Source: Fervidibacter canadensis
Lineage (GTDB): Bacteria; Armatimonadota; Fervidibacteria; Fervidibacterales; Fervidibacteraceae
Length of the DNA stretch: 64,000 nt
Reading direction: 5' to 3'
Assembly (NCBI GenBank): GCA_041446545.1
Contig: JBGOEJ010000015.1
Span: 1-64,000 of the forward strand
The notes beneath the pieces are model-generated. The model was given only the letters and a program-made list of their open reading frames with translations, was not told the origin of the DNA and made no database searches. Each line of letters opens with the position of its first letter. The stretch's first letter is position 1. This document shows, piece by piece, positions 50,850 to 60,454 of the stretch. The position numbers and the translations under genes are program-made.

Positions 50850-52007
50850 ATGAAAATCGTGGAAGTGAAAGCGGTGCGGGTTCGGTTGCCGTCCCGCTCC
50901 CCGTCAACGCCGCCGCGCCGTCCGTCGTGGGCACAAGAGGCGGAAGTTGCCAATCCCATGTCCCGCTACCCCCGCTTTAAACGCCACCGCAATCTTTGGC
51001 TGCCCAAGTGGTCAACGGTTTGGTGTCAAGTCACCGCCGAAGATGGCACCTTCGGGTTAGGCATGACCTCTCATGGGTCGCCTGTCGCCGCCATCATCAA
51101 CGAGCACCTTGCCCCCCTTTTGGTCGGCGAAGAGGCATTGGCGACGGAAAAACTTTGGGACATGATGGTGCGGATGACGAAGCCTTACGGTTCGGCAGGT
51201 TTGGCTGCCTATGCCATCAGCGCCGTTGATTTGGCGCTCTGGGATTTGAGGGGCAAATTACTGGGCAAACCCGTTTACGCCCTCCTCGGCGGTCCGCAAA
51301 AGGAGCGGATTTTTTGCTATGCGACGGGCAACGACACCGATTGGCACATGGAGTTGGGCTTTAGAGCGACGAAACTGGCATGCCCTTACGGTCCCGTAGA
51401 CGGCGAATGGGGCTTGCAGGAAAACGAGCGTTTGGTCGCCAAGACCCGTGAGTTGGTCGGCAACGAGGTGGCATTGATGTTGGATTGTTGGATGGCGTTG
51501 GATGTGGATTATGCCGTTCAACTCGCCGAACGCTTGCGTCCTTATCGGCTGAAGTGGCTGGAAGAATGCTTACCGCCAGAAGATTGGGAAGGGCATCGGG
51601 CATTGCGGGAGCGGTTGCCTTGGCAGACGCTGGCGACAGGCGAGCATTGGTCGTTGCTGGAACCCTTCGCCTTCGCTTGCCACCATCGGGTCGTGGACAT
51701 TTTGCAACCCGACATTTGTTGGTGCGGAGGATTGACGGCGTGCCTGAAAATTGCGGCGCTGGCACAAGCCTTCGGGTTGACCGTCATCCTTCACGCAGGC
51801 GGCAACACGCCTTTCGGGCAGCATTTCACCTTCGCCACGCCCGTCGCCCCTTGGTGCGAGTTTTTCATCGGTTCAGCGCCCGGCGTGCCGTTAGAGGAAG
51901 CCAATCCTTTTCCGAGCATGCCCGTGCCAAAAGATGGCTGGCTTGTCCCCAATGACGCGCCCGGTTTTGGGTTGGACATCAAAGCGGAATGGATAGAGCC
52001 TTGGTGA
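50850..52007 (+). CDS. rhmD: L-rhamnonate dehydratase-like enolase-superfamily enzyme
   Basis: A 385-aa acid-sugar dehydratase. NPMSRYPRFKRHR and FGLGMTSHGSPVAAII are typical of rhamnonate dehydratases; metal ligands D212 (LDCWM), E238/E239 (WLEEC) and E265 (TGEHW) and base H315 (LHAGGNTPFGQH) are visible. It should dehydrate L-rhamnonate, or a close aldonate, to the 2-keto-3-deoxy acid. GGAAGGTGAGG lies before the ATG. The next gene is an altronate-dehydratase-like enzyme, forming a sugar-acid pair. Confidence 0.85.
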   Translation: MKIVEVKAVRVRLPSRSPSTPPRRPSWAQEAEVANPMSRYPRFKRHRNLWLPKWSTVWCQVTAEDGTFGLGMTSHGSPVAAIINEHLAPLLVGEEALATEKLWDMMVRMTKPYGSAGLAAYAISAVDLALWDLRGKLLGKPVYALLGGPQKERIFCYATGNDTDWHMELGFRATKLACPYGPVDGEWGLQENERLVAKTRELVGNEVALMLDCWMALDVDYAVQLAERLRPYRLKWLEECLPPEDWEGHRALRERLPWQTLATGEHWSLLEPFAFACHHRVVDILQPDICWCGGLTACLKIAALAQAFGLTVILHAGGNTPFGQHFTFATPVAPWCEFFIGSAPGVPLEEANPFPSMPVPKDGWLVPNDAPGFGLDIKAEWIEPW

Positions 52008-52059
52008 ACGAAGGGGCATCGTGGCGCATTGCCCAATTTTCGTGGAGGTGAAAGAAACG

Positions 52060-53610
52060 ATGGCGACACAAACGGTCGTGCCGATGGAGGAAGTGGCGCT
52101 GGTGGTGCATCCCGATGACAATGTAGCGGTGGCGAAAACGCGCATCAGCGAAGGCACTATCGTTCTTTGGAACGGGCGGGCGATTGAGGTGCGGGAAACC
52201 ATCCCGCCAGGACATCGCTTTGCCTTGACCGATTTGCCTGAAGGCATTCCCGTTCGGCAATACGGTCAACCCTTTGGCATCTCCAAAGGCGTTCGGATTG
52301 GCGAACGCATCACTCGTGAACGCATCCGCAACGAGTTGCCGCCCCGCATCATCAAGCCCGCTTCCAAAAACGCCCCGCCTGATTATTTCCCCGACGAGCA
52401 AATCCCGACTTGGCAAGGTTACCGACGCAAGGACGGAAGGGCGGGCACCCGCAATTTTGTTTTGGTCGTGCCGACGAGCATGTGTGCGTCCACAGAAGCG
52501 ATGCAAATTGCGATGCGGGCGGAGTTGCTGCTTTGGTCGCCTGAGGAGTATCCGAATGTCAGCGGCGTCGTGGCGCTGCCCCACAACAAAGGGTGCGGCT
52601 GTCCCGATGGGACGCCCGTAGAGATGCTGATGAAAGTCTTGGCGCGTTACATTGAGCACCCCAATGTCGCTGCCGCACTGGTCATCCAATTGGGTTGCGA
52701 AAAGAGCAATTTCACGGCGTTCAGCAAATACATGGAGCCGCTGGTGGATAAAAAGCCCGTCAAGTTCCTCGGCATCCAAGAGTGTGGCGGGACGCAAGCG
52801 ACCATTCGGCGAGGGTTGGAAATTGTCGGCGAGTTTCTGGAGTTGGCAAATCAGTGCGAACGGGAAACGGCGTCGGCAAGCGAGTTGATTTTGGGTGTCA
52901 AGTGTGGCGGGTCGGATGCCTTCTCAGGCATCACCGCCAACCCCGCTTTAGGTTACGCCGCCGATTTGCTCGTTCGCTGTCGCGGGACGGTCATCTTCAC
53001 CGAAGTGCCCGAAATTTACGGCGCCGAGCACCTTCTCGCCGAACGAGCCCGTGACGAAAAGGCAGCAAAGCAAATTCTGGACGCCGTTGAGTGGTTCCGC
53101 CGCTATGTCGGCACCTTCGGACATGACTTGGACGAAAACCCATCTTTGGGCAACATTGAAGGTGGACTGATCAACATCGCCATCAAGTCACTGGGCGCTA
53201 TCGCCAAAGCAGGCACCAGCCGCATTGAAGGCGTTATCGGCTACGCCGACCCGCCAAAGGGAAAAGGGCTTTACTTGATGCAAGGACCAGGCTACGACCA
53301 AGAGAGCACGCCGGGCTTGGTGGCAGCGGGCGCACAAATTGTCGGCTTTACGACAGGGCGAGGGACGACCATCGGTAACGCCATCGCCCCCGTCGTCAAA
53401 ATCGCCTCCAACACGCCGACCTTTGAACGGATGCGAGGCGATTTGGACATCAACGCAGGGACAATTTTGGACGGTGCAGAAACGATAGAGCAAGTCGGCG
53501 AACGCATCTTCCGTGAGTTGCTGGCGGTTGCGTCGGGCAAACCGTGCAAGGCGGAATTGAACGGACATCGTGAGTTCCAAGTGTGGGCAGTGGAAGGCGT
53601 TTCGCTGTGA
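52060..53610 (+). CDS. UxaA family hydrolyase / altronate dehydratase
   Basis: A 516-aa sugar-acid dehydratase. An N-terminal SAF domain (residues about 10-95) precedes the UxaA body: RKDGRAGTRNFVLVVPTSMC, LPHNKGCGCPDGT, LVIQLGCEKSNF, LGVKCGGSDAFSGITANPA and a late GFTTGRGTTIGNAIAPVVKI. Family members dehydrate altronate or galactarate using iron. GGAGGTGA ten bases before ATG 52060 sets the start. It follows rhmD at 52 bp and likely shares its message. Confidence 0.88.
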   Translation: MATQTVVPMEEVALVVHPDDNVAVAKTRISEGTIVLWNGRAIEVRETIPPGHRFALTDLPEGIPVRQYGQPFGISKGVRIGERITRERIRNELPPRIIKPASKNAPPDYFPDEQIPTWQGYRRKDGRAGTRNFVLVVPTSMCASTEAMQIAMRAELLLWSPEEYPNVSGVVALPHNKGCGCPDGTPVEMLMKVLARYIEHPNVAAALVIQLGCEKSNFTAFSKYMEPLVDKKPVKFLGIQECGGTQATIRRGLEIVGEFLELANQCERETASASELILGVKCGGSDAFSGITANPALGYAADLLVRCRGTVIFTEVPEIYGAEHLLAERARDEKAAKQILDAVEWFRRYVGTFGHDLDENPSLGNIEGGLINIAIKSLGAIAKAGTSRIEGVIGYADPPKGKGLYLMQGPGYDQESTPGLVAAGAQIVGFTTGRGTTIGNAIAPVVKIASNTPTFERMRGDLDINAGTILDGAETIEQVGERIFRELLAVASGKPCKAELNGHREFQVWAVEGVSL

Positions 53611-53611
53611 G

Positions 53612-54448
53612 TTAGCGGATTTGGCGGGCAGCGTAGGTGAAGAGGGCAAGGAGAAGCAGCAAAAACAACGCACCCACCGCTAAGGCTCGTTTCTCTTCGG
53701 CGGTGTAGCGGAAGAAACGCCCGTTGGGTAGCAAGACCGCCAACGCCAAAAAAGGCAATCCAGGCAGCGCCAACGGAAACCACGCCACCCGCAACGCTAA
53801 CCCCGCCAGCACCAACGCCACCAACACTGTCGCCAGCCAGTAACTTGTCCGCAAGTTCAACCTAAACCGCCAAAGTAAGGCAAAAAAGAACGCCGCAAAA
53901 AACCAATCACCGACACCGACGAGAGGCAAAGCGATAGAAGCGGCTTTGGTGGCGACAGCGGGTAAAGGGACAGCAACACTGGCGGCTTCCACAACCTTCG
54001 GCACTTTCTGTTGCACTTTGTGAACGAAACCGCCCAGCAACACCGTCCAGATGTCCATGACTGTCACGACGACGGCGATGGGCGGAAGCAAGTTAGCGTG
54101 GCGAATCAATCGTGCCCCCGCTGTCCCCAAAAGCAATGCTCCCATCAGTAAGCAACCATCCCGAACCGCCATCCCCAACCCAAGCCAAAGACTGGACTTG
54201 AGCATCGGCAGCAAACGCATCAAACTGACCCATCCCAGCAAAGCGATAGCGCTGCCGAACAAAGCATGGAGTGGTGACCAGAGACGACCCGCTTCCTTTG
54301 CCAGCCAAAGAAGCCATGCCACGCTCAATAGAAGAGCGATAAGGGCAACGACGCTCAATAACCAAGTCGGAACGGGCACGAAGGGCAAAAGCCACCGCGC
54401 AGCGACCCAGAGCGTTAGCGCCAGCCACCAACGGAACATCGGCGTCAT
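53612..54448 (-). CDS. Integral membrane protein, unknown
   Basis: A 278-aa protein with about eight hydrophobic segments from FRWWLALTLWVAARWLLPF to LAVGALFLLLLLALFTYAA. The family is not recognised. AGGAGG lies nine bases before ATG 54448. It converges with the UxaA gene (1-bp gap) and is divergent from the kinase. A loop after the fifth segment (VHKVQQKVPKVVEAA) is basic. Confidence 0.55.
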   Translation of the reverse strand: MTPMFRWWLALTLWVAARWLLPFVPVPTWLLSVVALIALLLSVAWLLWLAKEAGRLWSPLHALFGSAIALLGWVSLMRLLPMLKSSLWLGLGMAVRDGCLLMGALLLGTAGARLIRHANLLPPIAVVVTVMDIWTVLLGGFVHKVQQKVPKVVEAASVAVPLPAVATKAASIALPLVGVGDWFFAAFFFALLWRFRLNLRTSYWLATVLVALVLAGLALRVAWFPLALPGLPFLALAVLLPNGRFFRYTAEEKRALAVGALFLLLLLALFTYAARQIR

Positions 54449-54532
54449 CCCGACAGACCTCCTGTTGCTTGAGGGATGCCAGCGCCCTTCAAGACTTTGA
54501 CACACCTGCCGAATTACTCAAATGGGCACGGC

Positions 54533-54561
54533 TTGCACCCGATGCAGCAACTTGCTAAACT
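54533..54561 (+). promoter_or_regulatory. Candidate promoter of the hybrid kinase gene
   Basis: TTGCAC (54533-54538), 17 bases, TAAACT (54556-54561), 63 bases before the ATG at 54624. Confidence 0.45.
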
Positions 54562-54623
54562 TAAGCCATAAGACGGGACGGCGCGGGGGCTGTTAGATGA
54601 CGGGGTTAAAGGGGGCTTGAGAG

Positions 54624-57600
54624 ATGGCATCAGTATTTGCGTCCCGATGCATCGGGATTTTCTGCTTCTCCATCGCCATAGTGATGGGGCTTTTCGGCAG
54701 CACTGGGTCAGTGAAGGAGACTTCAGGGGCGTTTTCTCGTTTGCCTTCTCCTATTTGCAAAATCGTGAGAGATGAATGGGGTGAGACGGCGAAGGAGCAA
54801 AAGGGCGAAGGTATGCTTTGCCTCTTCGCTTTGTTAGGGATGGTGCCCCTTTGGCTAAGCCGGCGCAAGGGCTTTTCCCCCAGAGAAGTGCTACGGGTTT
54901 GCACAGAAAGTTGGCGTCGTCTTTGCAATGACCCCTCAGGGACGGATGTCTTCCAAGCCTTGACAGACAGTTTAGTGAACGAGTTGGGACTTTCGTCGGC
55001 AGTGCTTGTCCAGTGGGACGAGACGGGAGAGGCGAAAATCCTTGGGCTTGCTCCCTGCTGTGAGGGACAAGGCAACCTTTTGTCCCTACCGTTCAGCGGT
55101 GAAAGCATGGTCGCTGCCTTGCCCGCTGAGGGACAAATCCTTGAGGGAGAGGCTTTAAAGGGATGGCTGCGACGATTATTGCCCATACAGCAAAGGCTGC
55201 CATTGGACTCCCTTGAGGGAAGCGGTTGGCTTGCTCCGTTGACCTTCAACCATCGCCCTCTTGGCGCGATGTTGTTGGTGCGCCGACACCCTTTCTTGCC
55301 CCAAGAGATTCCCTTGATGGAGCAACTGTGCCAACAAGTGGCGATGATGCTGGTGATGGCACAAAGGCGGCTAAAGCACCCTTCGGACGATTCCTTCCCT
55401 GACCGATTGCAAAGGCGCTTTTTGCAATTGCTCCGAGAGGTGGAGCAGGCGGAAAGTGTAGAGGCGAAAACTTGGTCGGTGTTACAGGCAGCCTTAGAGG
55501 GCTTGGGGGTTACACGGGTGTGTCTTTGGCGGTTAAACAGAAGGAGTGAGCGGTTGTATTGCACCTTAGTGGTAGGTAGGGCGGGCTTAGAAAACTTCGG
55601 GAAGGGATGGCTTGTTCGCTCCTTTGAAGGCTGCGCCCATTATCTTGCAACCCTTGAGCGGGAGCGCTGCCTCGTTGTCCCTGATGTGCGAAACGACGAA
55701 CGAGTCGCCGAATTGCGGTCAGTATTGGGCGAACGGGTCATTGCCTTCGCAGCCGCTCCTGTGCGCATAGGAGGCAACATTGTCGCCATCTTGGAATGCG
55801 AGGTAGAACATCTCCGCCATTGGACAGCAGAAGAAAGGATGTTTTTGACGGAATTAGCGGATTTGCTCACTCGTCTTTGGCTGGAAGATCAGCGACAGCG
55901 TCGGGAGCGCTATTTAGAAACGCTCTCCAACATCGCCTTGCAATTGCTGGCGGTCACAGAATGGCAAGGAGCGGTGCCCGCCATCTTGGCGGATTTGGGT
56001 AGCGTCTTGAAAGTTGATATTGGCTTTATCGCTCAAGGGCTTAAGGAGGGTGAGGAAACAACCTTAACGCCCCTTTACTGCTTTTCGGCGGGAGGGGAGC
56101 ATCCTTCGGAAAAGTTAGAGCGCTTCCTTCGCTCTTGCCTAAACGCTCAGGTGTTCTCGGCTCTGGAGCAGGGACAGGAGGTTACCTTGACTGTTAGCGC
56201 TTTAACCGACGAGCAAAAGGCATACTGGCAAGGATTGTCGTGGCAGTCTATGTTGCTCTTGCCCCTTTGGGTGGAAAGTCGTTTTTGGGGCGTTCTCGGC
56301 TTTATCCAGACGCGATACGAACGGTTTTGGAGCGATATGGACATCACTGTCTTACGAGTCGCCTCGGCTTTATTGGGAAGCGCCATTGAACGGCAATTGG
56401 CATTGGAACGGCAATTGGAGCAGGAGCGGCAATTTCGTGACTTGTTTGAGAACGCCGTTATCGGCGTCTACCGTAGCACCCCTGAAGGACATTTCTTGAT
56501 GGCGAATCGCACCTTAGCCCACATTAACGGCTACGATACTGTGGACGAGTTGATGGCGCTGCACATTCCCGATCAAATTTACGCTGATCCCGAAGACCGA
56601 CGGCGATTTCAGCGGCTGATGGAAGAGCAAGGTTTCGTCGCCGATTTTCGCTACCCTATCAAGCGCAAGGACGGAAGCATCGGTTGGGTCGCCAAATGGG
56701 CGAGAGCCGTTCGGGATGCGACAGGGCAAGTCCGCTATTACGAAGGATTCGTGCTGGACATCACGGAGCAAGTGCTCCTTGCTCAGCGGTTGCAAGGGTT
56801 GCAAGAAATTGCCCACAACCTCGTCGCCCGATTAGACTTGGAGAGCATCCTGACAATCGCCGTGCAGGGTTTGAGCCATCTTTATCCCGAAAGCGCTGTC
56901 GTCATTTGGCAACACCTTCCTGAACAGCAAGGCTATCTGACAGCGAAAGCCAATGAAGCAGGGCAAGAATGGCTGCAAGGCGTCGGGCAAAAAGTCGGCA
57001 GCGTTTTGCCACGACATCCCTTCCACCCGTTGGAACAACGCTTGCGGCAAGGTGAGACAGTCACGATAGACGCTGCTGCCGACCCAATTTTATCGGAGCG
57101 AGGAAATTGGGGACGCTTTCGTGCGGCTTTCTTAAAAGGTTTGGGCACGGTAGACCAATTCTGGGGCATTTTGATGGTGCTCCAAGAGCAGAAACCCTTT
57201 GCCGACCATGACCTCACTTTCCTCAATTCCTTTTGCGACTACCTGTCCATTGCCATCCGCAACGCCACCCTCTTTCAACAGTTACAGCAAGCCTACCAAG
57301 AATTGCAAGCGATGCAGGAACGGGTGATGGAGCAGGAGCGACTGCGGGCATTGGGGCAAATGGCAAGCGGCATCGCCCACGACATCAACAATGCCCTCGT
57401 GCCCATTCAAGGGTTTGCCGAACTCTTATTGGAACACGACGACCCGACAGTCCAAAACGCTGCGCAGGTCATCTTCAAAGCCGCCCGAGACATTACGACC
57501 GTCGTCCAACGCATGCGAGAGTTTTATCGCCCCCGCACCAAAGAGGAACCATTGGAGCCGTTAGACCTCAACGCTCTTTGCCAAGATGCGTTGGCAATGA

Positions 57601-58460
57601 CCCGTCCCCGATGGCACAACATCCCGCAGGAGCGGGGTGTCGTCATTGAACCCCGATTAGAGTTGAGGGAAGACCTTCCCCCTGTCGTCGGCATCCCCAA
57701 TGAAGTGCGTCAAGCCATCGTTAACTTGATTTTGAACGCCGCCGACGCTATGCCTCAGGGAGGCACCCTCACCTTACGCACTTACAAAGCCGAACGAGAG
57801 GGGCGTTTGTGGGCGGTCGTGGAAGTGAGCGATACGGGCATTGGGATGGACGAAGAGACCCGTCGCCGCGCCATTGAACCCTTCTTCACGACCAAAGGAG
57901 AAGGTGGTTCTGGGCTGGGATTGTCGGTCGTTTACGGGACGATGCAGCGCCACGAAGGGTTGTTGGAAATTGAAAGCGAGCCGGGCAAGGGAACAACCGT
58001 GCGCCTGTGGTTCCCCAGCAAGAAAGCCGCTATGGAAATGGCAACCGTCGGGAAAGTGCCACCCATGCGTCTACTGGTCATTGACGATGAACCCTTCGTT
58101 CGGGAGATGGTCGCCAGCCTCTTGCAGAGGGATGGTCATTGGGTTTCAACGGCACCAGATGGCGAACAGGGCATCGCCATTTTTGAAAAGGCATTGAAAG
58201 GCGGTGAACCTTTTGATGTCGTTATCACCGACTTAGGCATGCCTCAAAAGGACGGCTTTGCCGTCGCCCGAGCCATTAAAGCCCTTTCTCCCTTTACGCC
58301 CATCCTTTTGCTTTCAGGTTGGGGCTTTCGGTTGCAGGGGGAGGAGATGCGAAGTCTCATAGACGAGGTGCTCGCCAAACCTGCCACCCACCAACAATTG
58401 CGCCGCGCCCTTTACAACCTTTGGCGGCGCCGCCACGCCTCTGAAGGGAACAGCGATTGA
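54624..58460 (+). CDS. Multi-sensor hybrid histidine kinase
   Basis: A 1278-aa signalling protein. A short membrane segment (residues 8-25) and a second near 65-80 precede several GAF domains (about 110-260, 275-410, 425-595), a PAS domain (about 600-725, GVYRSTPEGHFLMANRTLAH), another GAF (about 730-890), the HisKA helix with phospho-His919 (GIAHDINNAL), HATPase (NLILNAADAMPQGG, DTGIGMDEE, GEGGSGLGLSVV) and a C-terminal receiver with D1154/D1155 and phosphoacceptor D1203 (VITDLGMPQ). No response-regulator gene is adjacent. Signal unknown. Confidence 0.92.
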   Translation: MASVFASRCIGIFCFSIAIVMGLFGSTGSVKETSGAFSRLPSPICKIVRDEWGETAKEQKGEGMLCLFALLGMVPLWLSRRKGFSPREVLRVCTESWRRLCNDPSGTDVFQALTDSLVNELGLSSAVLVQWDETGEAKILGLAPCCEGQGNLLSLPFSGESMVAALPAEGQILEGEALKGWLRRLLPIQQRLPLDSLEGSGWLAPLTFNHRPLGAMLLVRRHPFLPQEIPLMEQLCQQVAMMLVMAQRRLKHPSDDSFPDRLQRRFLQLLREVEQAESVEAKTWSVLQAALEGLGVTRVCLWRLNRRSERLYCTLVVGRAGLENFGKGWLVRSFEGCAHYLATLERERCLVVPDVRNDERVAELRSVLGERVIAFAAAPVRIGGNIVAILECEVEHLRHWTAEERMFLTELADLLTRLWLEDQRQRRERYLETLSNIALQLLAVTEWQGAVPAILADLGSVLKVDIGFIAQGLKEGEETTLTPLYCFSAGGEHPSEKLERFLRSCLNAQVFSALEQGQEVTLTVSALTDEQKAYWQGLSWQSMLLLPLWVESRFWGVLGFIQTRYERFWSDMDITVLRVASALLGSAIERQLALERQLEQERQFRDLFENAVIGVYRSTPEGHFLMANRTLAHINGYDTVDELMALHIPDQIYADPEDRRRFQRLMEEQGFVADFRYPIKRKDGSIGWVAKWARAVRDATGQVRYYEGFVLDITEQVLLAQRLQGLQEIAHNLVARLDLESILTIAVQGLSHLYPESAVVIWQHLPEQQGYLTAKANEAGQEWLQGVGQKVGSVLPRHPFHPLEQRLRQGETVTIDAAADPILSERGNWGRFRAAFLKGLGTVDQFWGILMVLQEQKPFADHDLTFLNSFCDYLSIAIRNATLFQQLQQAYQELQAMQERVMEQERLRALGQMASGIAHDINNALVPIQGFAELLLEHDDPTVQNAAQVIFKAARDITTVVQRMREFYRPRTKEEPLEPLDLNALCQDALAMTRPRWHNIPQERGVVIEPRLELREDLPPVVGIPNEVRQAIVNLILNAADAMPQGGTLTLRTYKAEREGRLWAVVEVSDTGIGMDEETRRRAIEPFFTTKGEGGSGLGLSVVYGTMQRHEGLLEIESEPGKGTTVRLWFPSKKAAMEMATVGKVPPMRLLVIDDEPFVREMVASLLQRDGHWVSTAPDGEQGIAIFEKALKGGEPFDVVITDLGMPQKDGFAVARAIKALSPFTPILLLSGWGFRLQGEEMRSLIDEVLAKPATHQQLRRALYNLWRRRHASEGNSD

Positions 58461-58558
58461 GCGCTTTATGCCCTTCGCAATGTTCCGCCAACGATTTCGT
58501 CCCTTCCTGCCTTTCGTCGCCAAAATAGTTGGCGCATTTCTCGGCAGAGGAGGCAAGG

Positions 58559-59527
58559 ATGATGGCAACAGTCCTCGTCACCGGCGCCGCTGGTTTCATC
58601 GGTTCTCACACCGTTGACCGTCTGCTTGCGCGAGGCGAGCAGGTCATCGGAGTGGATAACTTTGACCCACTCTTTTACGAGCGTCCGATTAAAGAGCGCA
58701 ACTTGCGTTGGGCGATGAGCCAACCCAACTTCACCTTTGTGACCGCCGATATTTGCGACGGAGAAGCGATGCGCCAACTCTTTGAGCGTTATCGTCCGCA
58801 AAAGGTCATCCATCTGGCGGCGTTGGCGGGGGTTGTGCCCTCGTTGGAGCGCCCTGTTGACTACGACCGCGTGAATGTCTTGGGGACGACGATTTTGTTG
58901 GACTTGGCGCGCCGTTACGGCGTGGAGATGTTTGTTTTCGGTTCCTCCTCGTCCGTTTACGGTGCCGACACAAAAGCGCCCTTTCGGGAAGATGCCCCGG
59001 CTGTCAAGCCCATCTCACCTTACGGGGCGACCAAGCGCATGGGCGAAATCCTTGCCTTCACCTTCCACCATCTCTTCGGGCTGAACATCACTTGCTTGAG
59101 GTTCTTCACTGTCTACGGACCGCGCCAGCGCCCTGACCTTGCCATTCACAAGTTCGCCCGTCGCATCGTGCGAGACGAACCCGTGCCGATTTACGGCGAC
59201 GGGACGAGCCAACGCGACTACACCTACATTGACGACATCGTGGATGGCATTTTGGCGGCGTTAGACAAACCGATGGGCTACGAAATCATCAATCTCGGTT
59301 GCGGCGAGCCTATCGTTTTGTTGCGGGTCGTGGAATTGTTGGAGCAGGCGTTGGGTAAAAAGGCGAAATTACAATTTCTGCCGATGCCACCGACCGACCC
59401 ACCTTTGACGCACGCCGACATCACCAAAGCCCGAAAGTTGCTGGGTTATGAGCCGAAGGTGCGCATTGACGAAGGCATCCCCCGCTTCGTGGAATGGTTT
59501 TTGCGGGAAGGGCACGACCACCCTTAA
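58559..59527 (+). CDS. NAD-dependent epimerase (UDP-glucuronate 4-epimerase-like)
   Basis: A 322-aa short-chain epimerase. VTGAAGFIGSH (NAD loop, residues 7-17), SSSSVYG and the catalytic Y155-x3-K159 (SPYGATK) are present; PRQRPDLAIHKFAR resembles UDP-glucuronate 4-epimerases. It would supply UDP-galacturonate or a related sugar for surface glycans. GAGGAGG precedes the ATG pair at 58559/58562. It lies alone between the kinase and the coiled-coil gene. Confidence 0.88.
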   Translation: MMATVLVTGAAGFIGSHTVDRLLARGEQVIGVDNFDPLFYERPIKERNLRWAMSQPNFTFVTADICDGEAMRQLFERYRPQKVIHLAALAGVVPSLERPVDYDRVNVLGTTILLDLARRYGVEMFVFGSSSSVYGADTKAPFREDAPAVKPISPYGATKRMGEILAFTFHHLFGLNITCLRFFTVYGPRQRPDLAIHKFARRIVRDEPVPIYGDGTSQRDYTYIDDIVDGILAALDKPMGYEIINLGCGEPIVLLRVVELLEQALGKKAKLQFLPMPPTDPPLTHADITKARKLLGYEPKVRIDEGIPRFVEWFLREGHDHP

Positions 59528-59578
59528 CCTCTTTGCCCGCTCCCTTAAGCCGTGCCATTATCTTTGGCGGTGATTTCA

Positions 59579-60406
59579 ATGGCGCTGACAAGAGAGGATG
59601 TCCTGCAACTTCTGGAAATTCTTCGGCAGGACGAAGGGCTGCGGGAGGAATTCCGCCGCCTCTTGCTCCCACCTGACCTTCCCGCTTGGATGCAAAAGAT
59701 GGACAGATGGACGGAACGCATGGACGAATGGACGCAAAAGGCTGACAAATGGATGGCAGACACCGACGAGTGGAAGCAAAGGACGGACGAACGACTGGAA
59801 AGGATGGAGAAGTGGATGGCGGAAACAGATGAGTGGAAGCGGGAGACGAGGGAGTGGCAGCAAAAGACGGAGAAGCGATTGGCGAGGATGGACAAGCGGT
59901 TCATGCGGATAGAGAGCACTTTGGGAGAGTTACGCGGTGCCGCTAAGGAGACGGAGTATCGCCAGAAAGCGCTGATGCTTTTCAGCAGTCTCTTGCGTCA
60001 CTTGCGGGATGGGCAACATGAAGTGGCGGAACGATTGAGGGAAGCGGTGAGAGCAGGCAAAGTCAGCCCTGAGGAGGAATTGGAACTGCGGCGAACGGAC
60101 TTGCTCCTGTTGGGCGAAGTGGCTCAAGACAAGTGGGAAGGGCAAACGATTTTGGTGGTCACGGAAATTTTGGCGGCAGTGTCACGGGCGGATGTGGAGG
60201 GGGCAATCCGAAGGGCAATGATCGCCCAACGGTTGGGCTTTTGGGCATTGCCTTGCGTCAGCGGCGAGCGATGGAGTCAGCCCGCCGTGAAGCGGTGGGC
60301 ATTGAAGCAGGCTCTCCTTTGCGGAGAAGACGGCGTCCTTTACCCTTCTCCTGAAGCCGATTGGGACGCCGTAGAGCAACTCCTCGCCCACTGGCAACCG
60401 CTTTGA
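59579..60406 (+). CDS. Coiled-coil protein with Trp heptads and a DUF3782-like C-terminus
   Basis: A 275-aa protein. Residues about 36-110 are perfect heptads, mostly beginning with W (WMQKMDR, WTERMDE, WTQKADK, WMADTDE, WKQRTDE and on), a long Trp-spaced coiled coil. The C-terminal half (RRTDLLLLGEVAQDKWEGQT, then VVTEILAAVSRADVEGAIRR) fits the degenerate PD-(D/E)XK domain of DUF3782-type proteins. It may bind or cut nucleic acid; the reaction is unknown. ATG 59579 is chosen by homology start. Confidence 0.7.
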   Translation: MALTREDVLQLLEILRQDEGLREEFRRLLLPPDLPAWMQKMDRWTERMDEWTQKADKWMADTDEWKQRTDERLERMEKWMAETDEWKRETREWQQKTEKRLARMDKRFMRIESTLGELRGAAKETEYRQKALMLFSSLLRHLRDGQHEVAERLREAVRAGKVSPEEELELRRTDLLLLGEVAQDKWEGQTILVVTEILAAVSRADVEGAIRRAMIAQRLGFWALPCVSGERWSQPAVKRWALKQALLCGEDGVLYPSPEADWDAVEQLLAHWQPL

Positions 60407-60454
60407 AACTTTTACAAAGGTTTGGGCGCTGATTTGGGAAAGGGTGCAAACGGC

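Noticed and set aside
54593..55564. 323-aa minus-strand ORF opposite the kinase
   Set aside because: It has no recognisable protein character and lies fully antisense to the conserved kinase.
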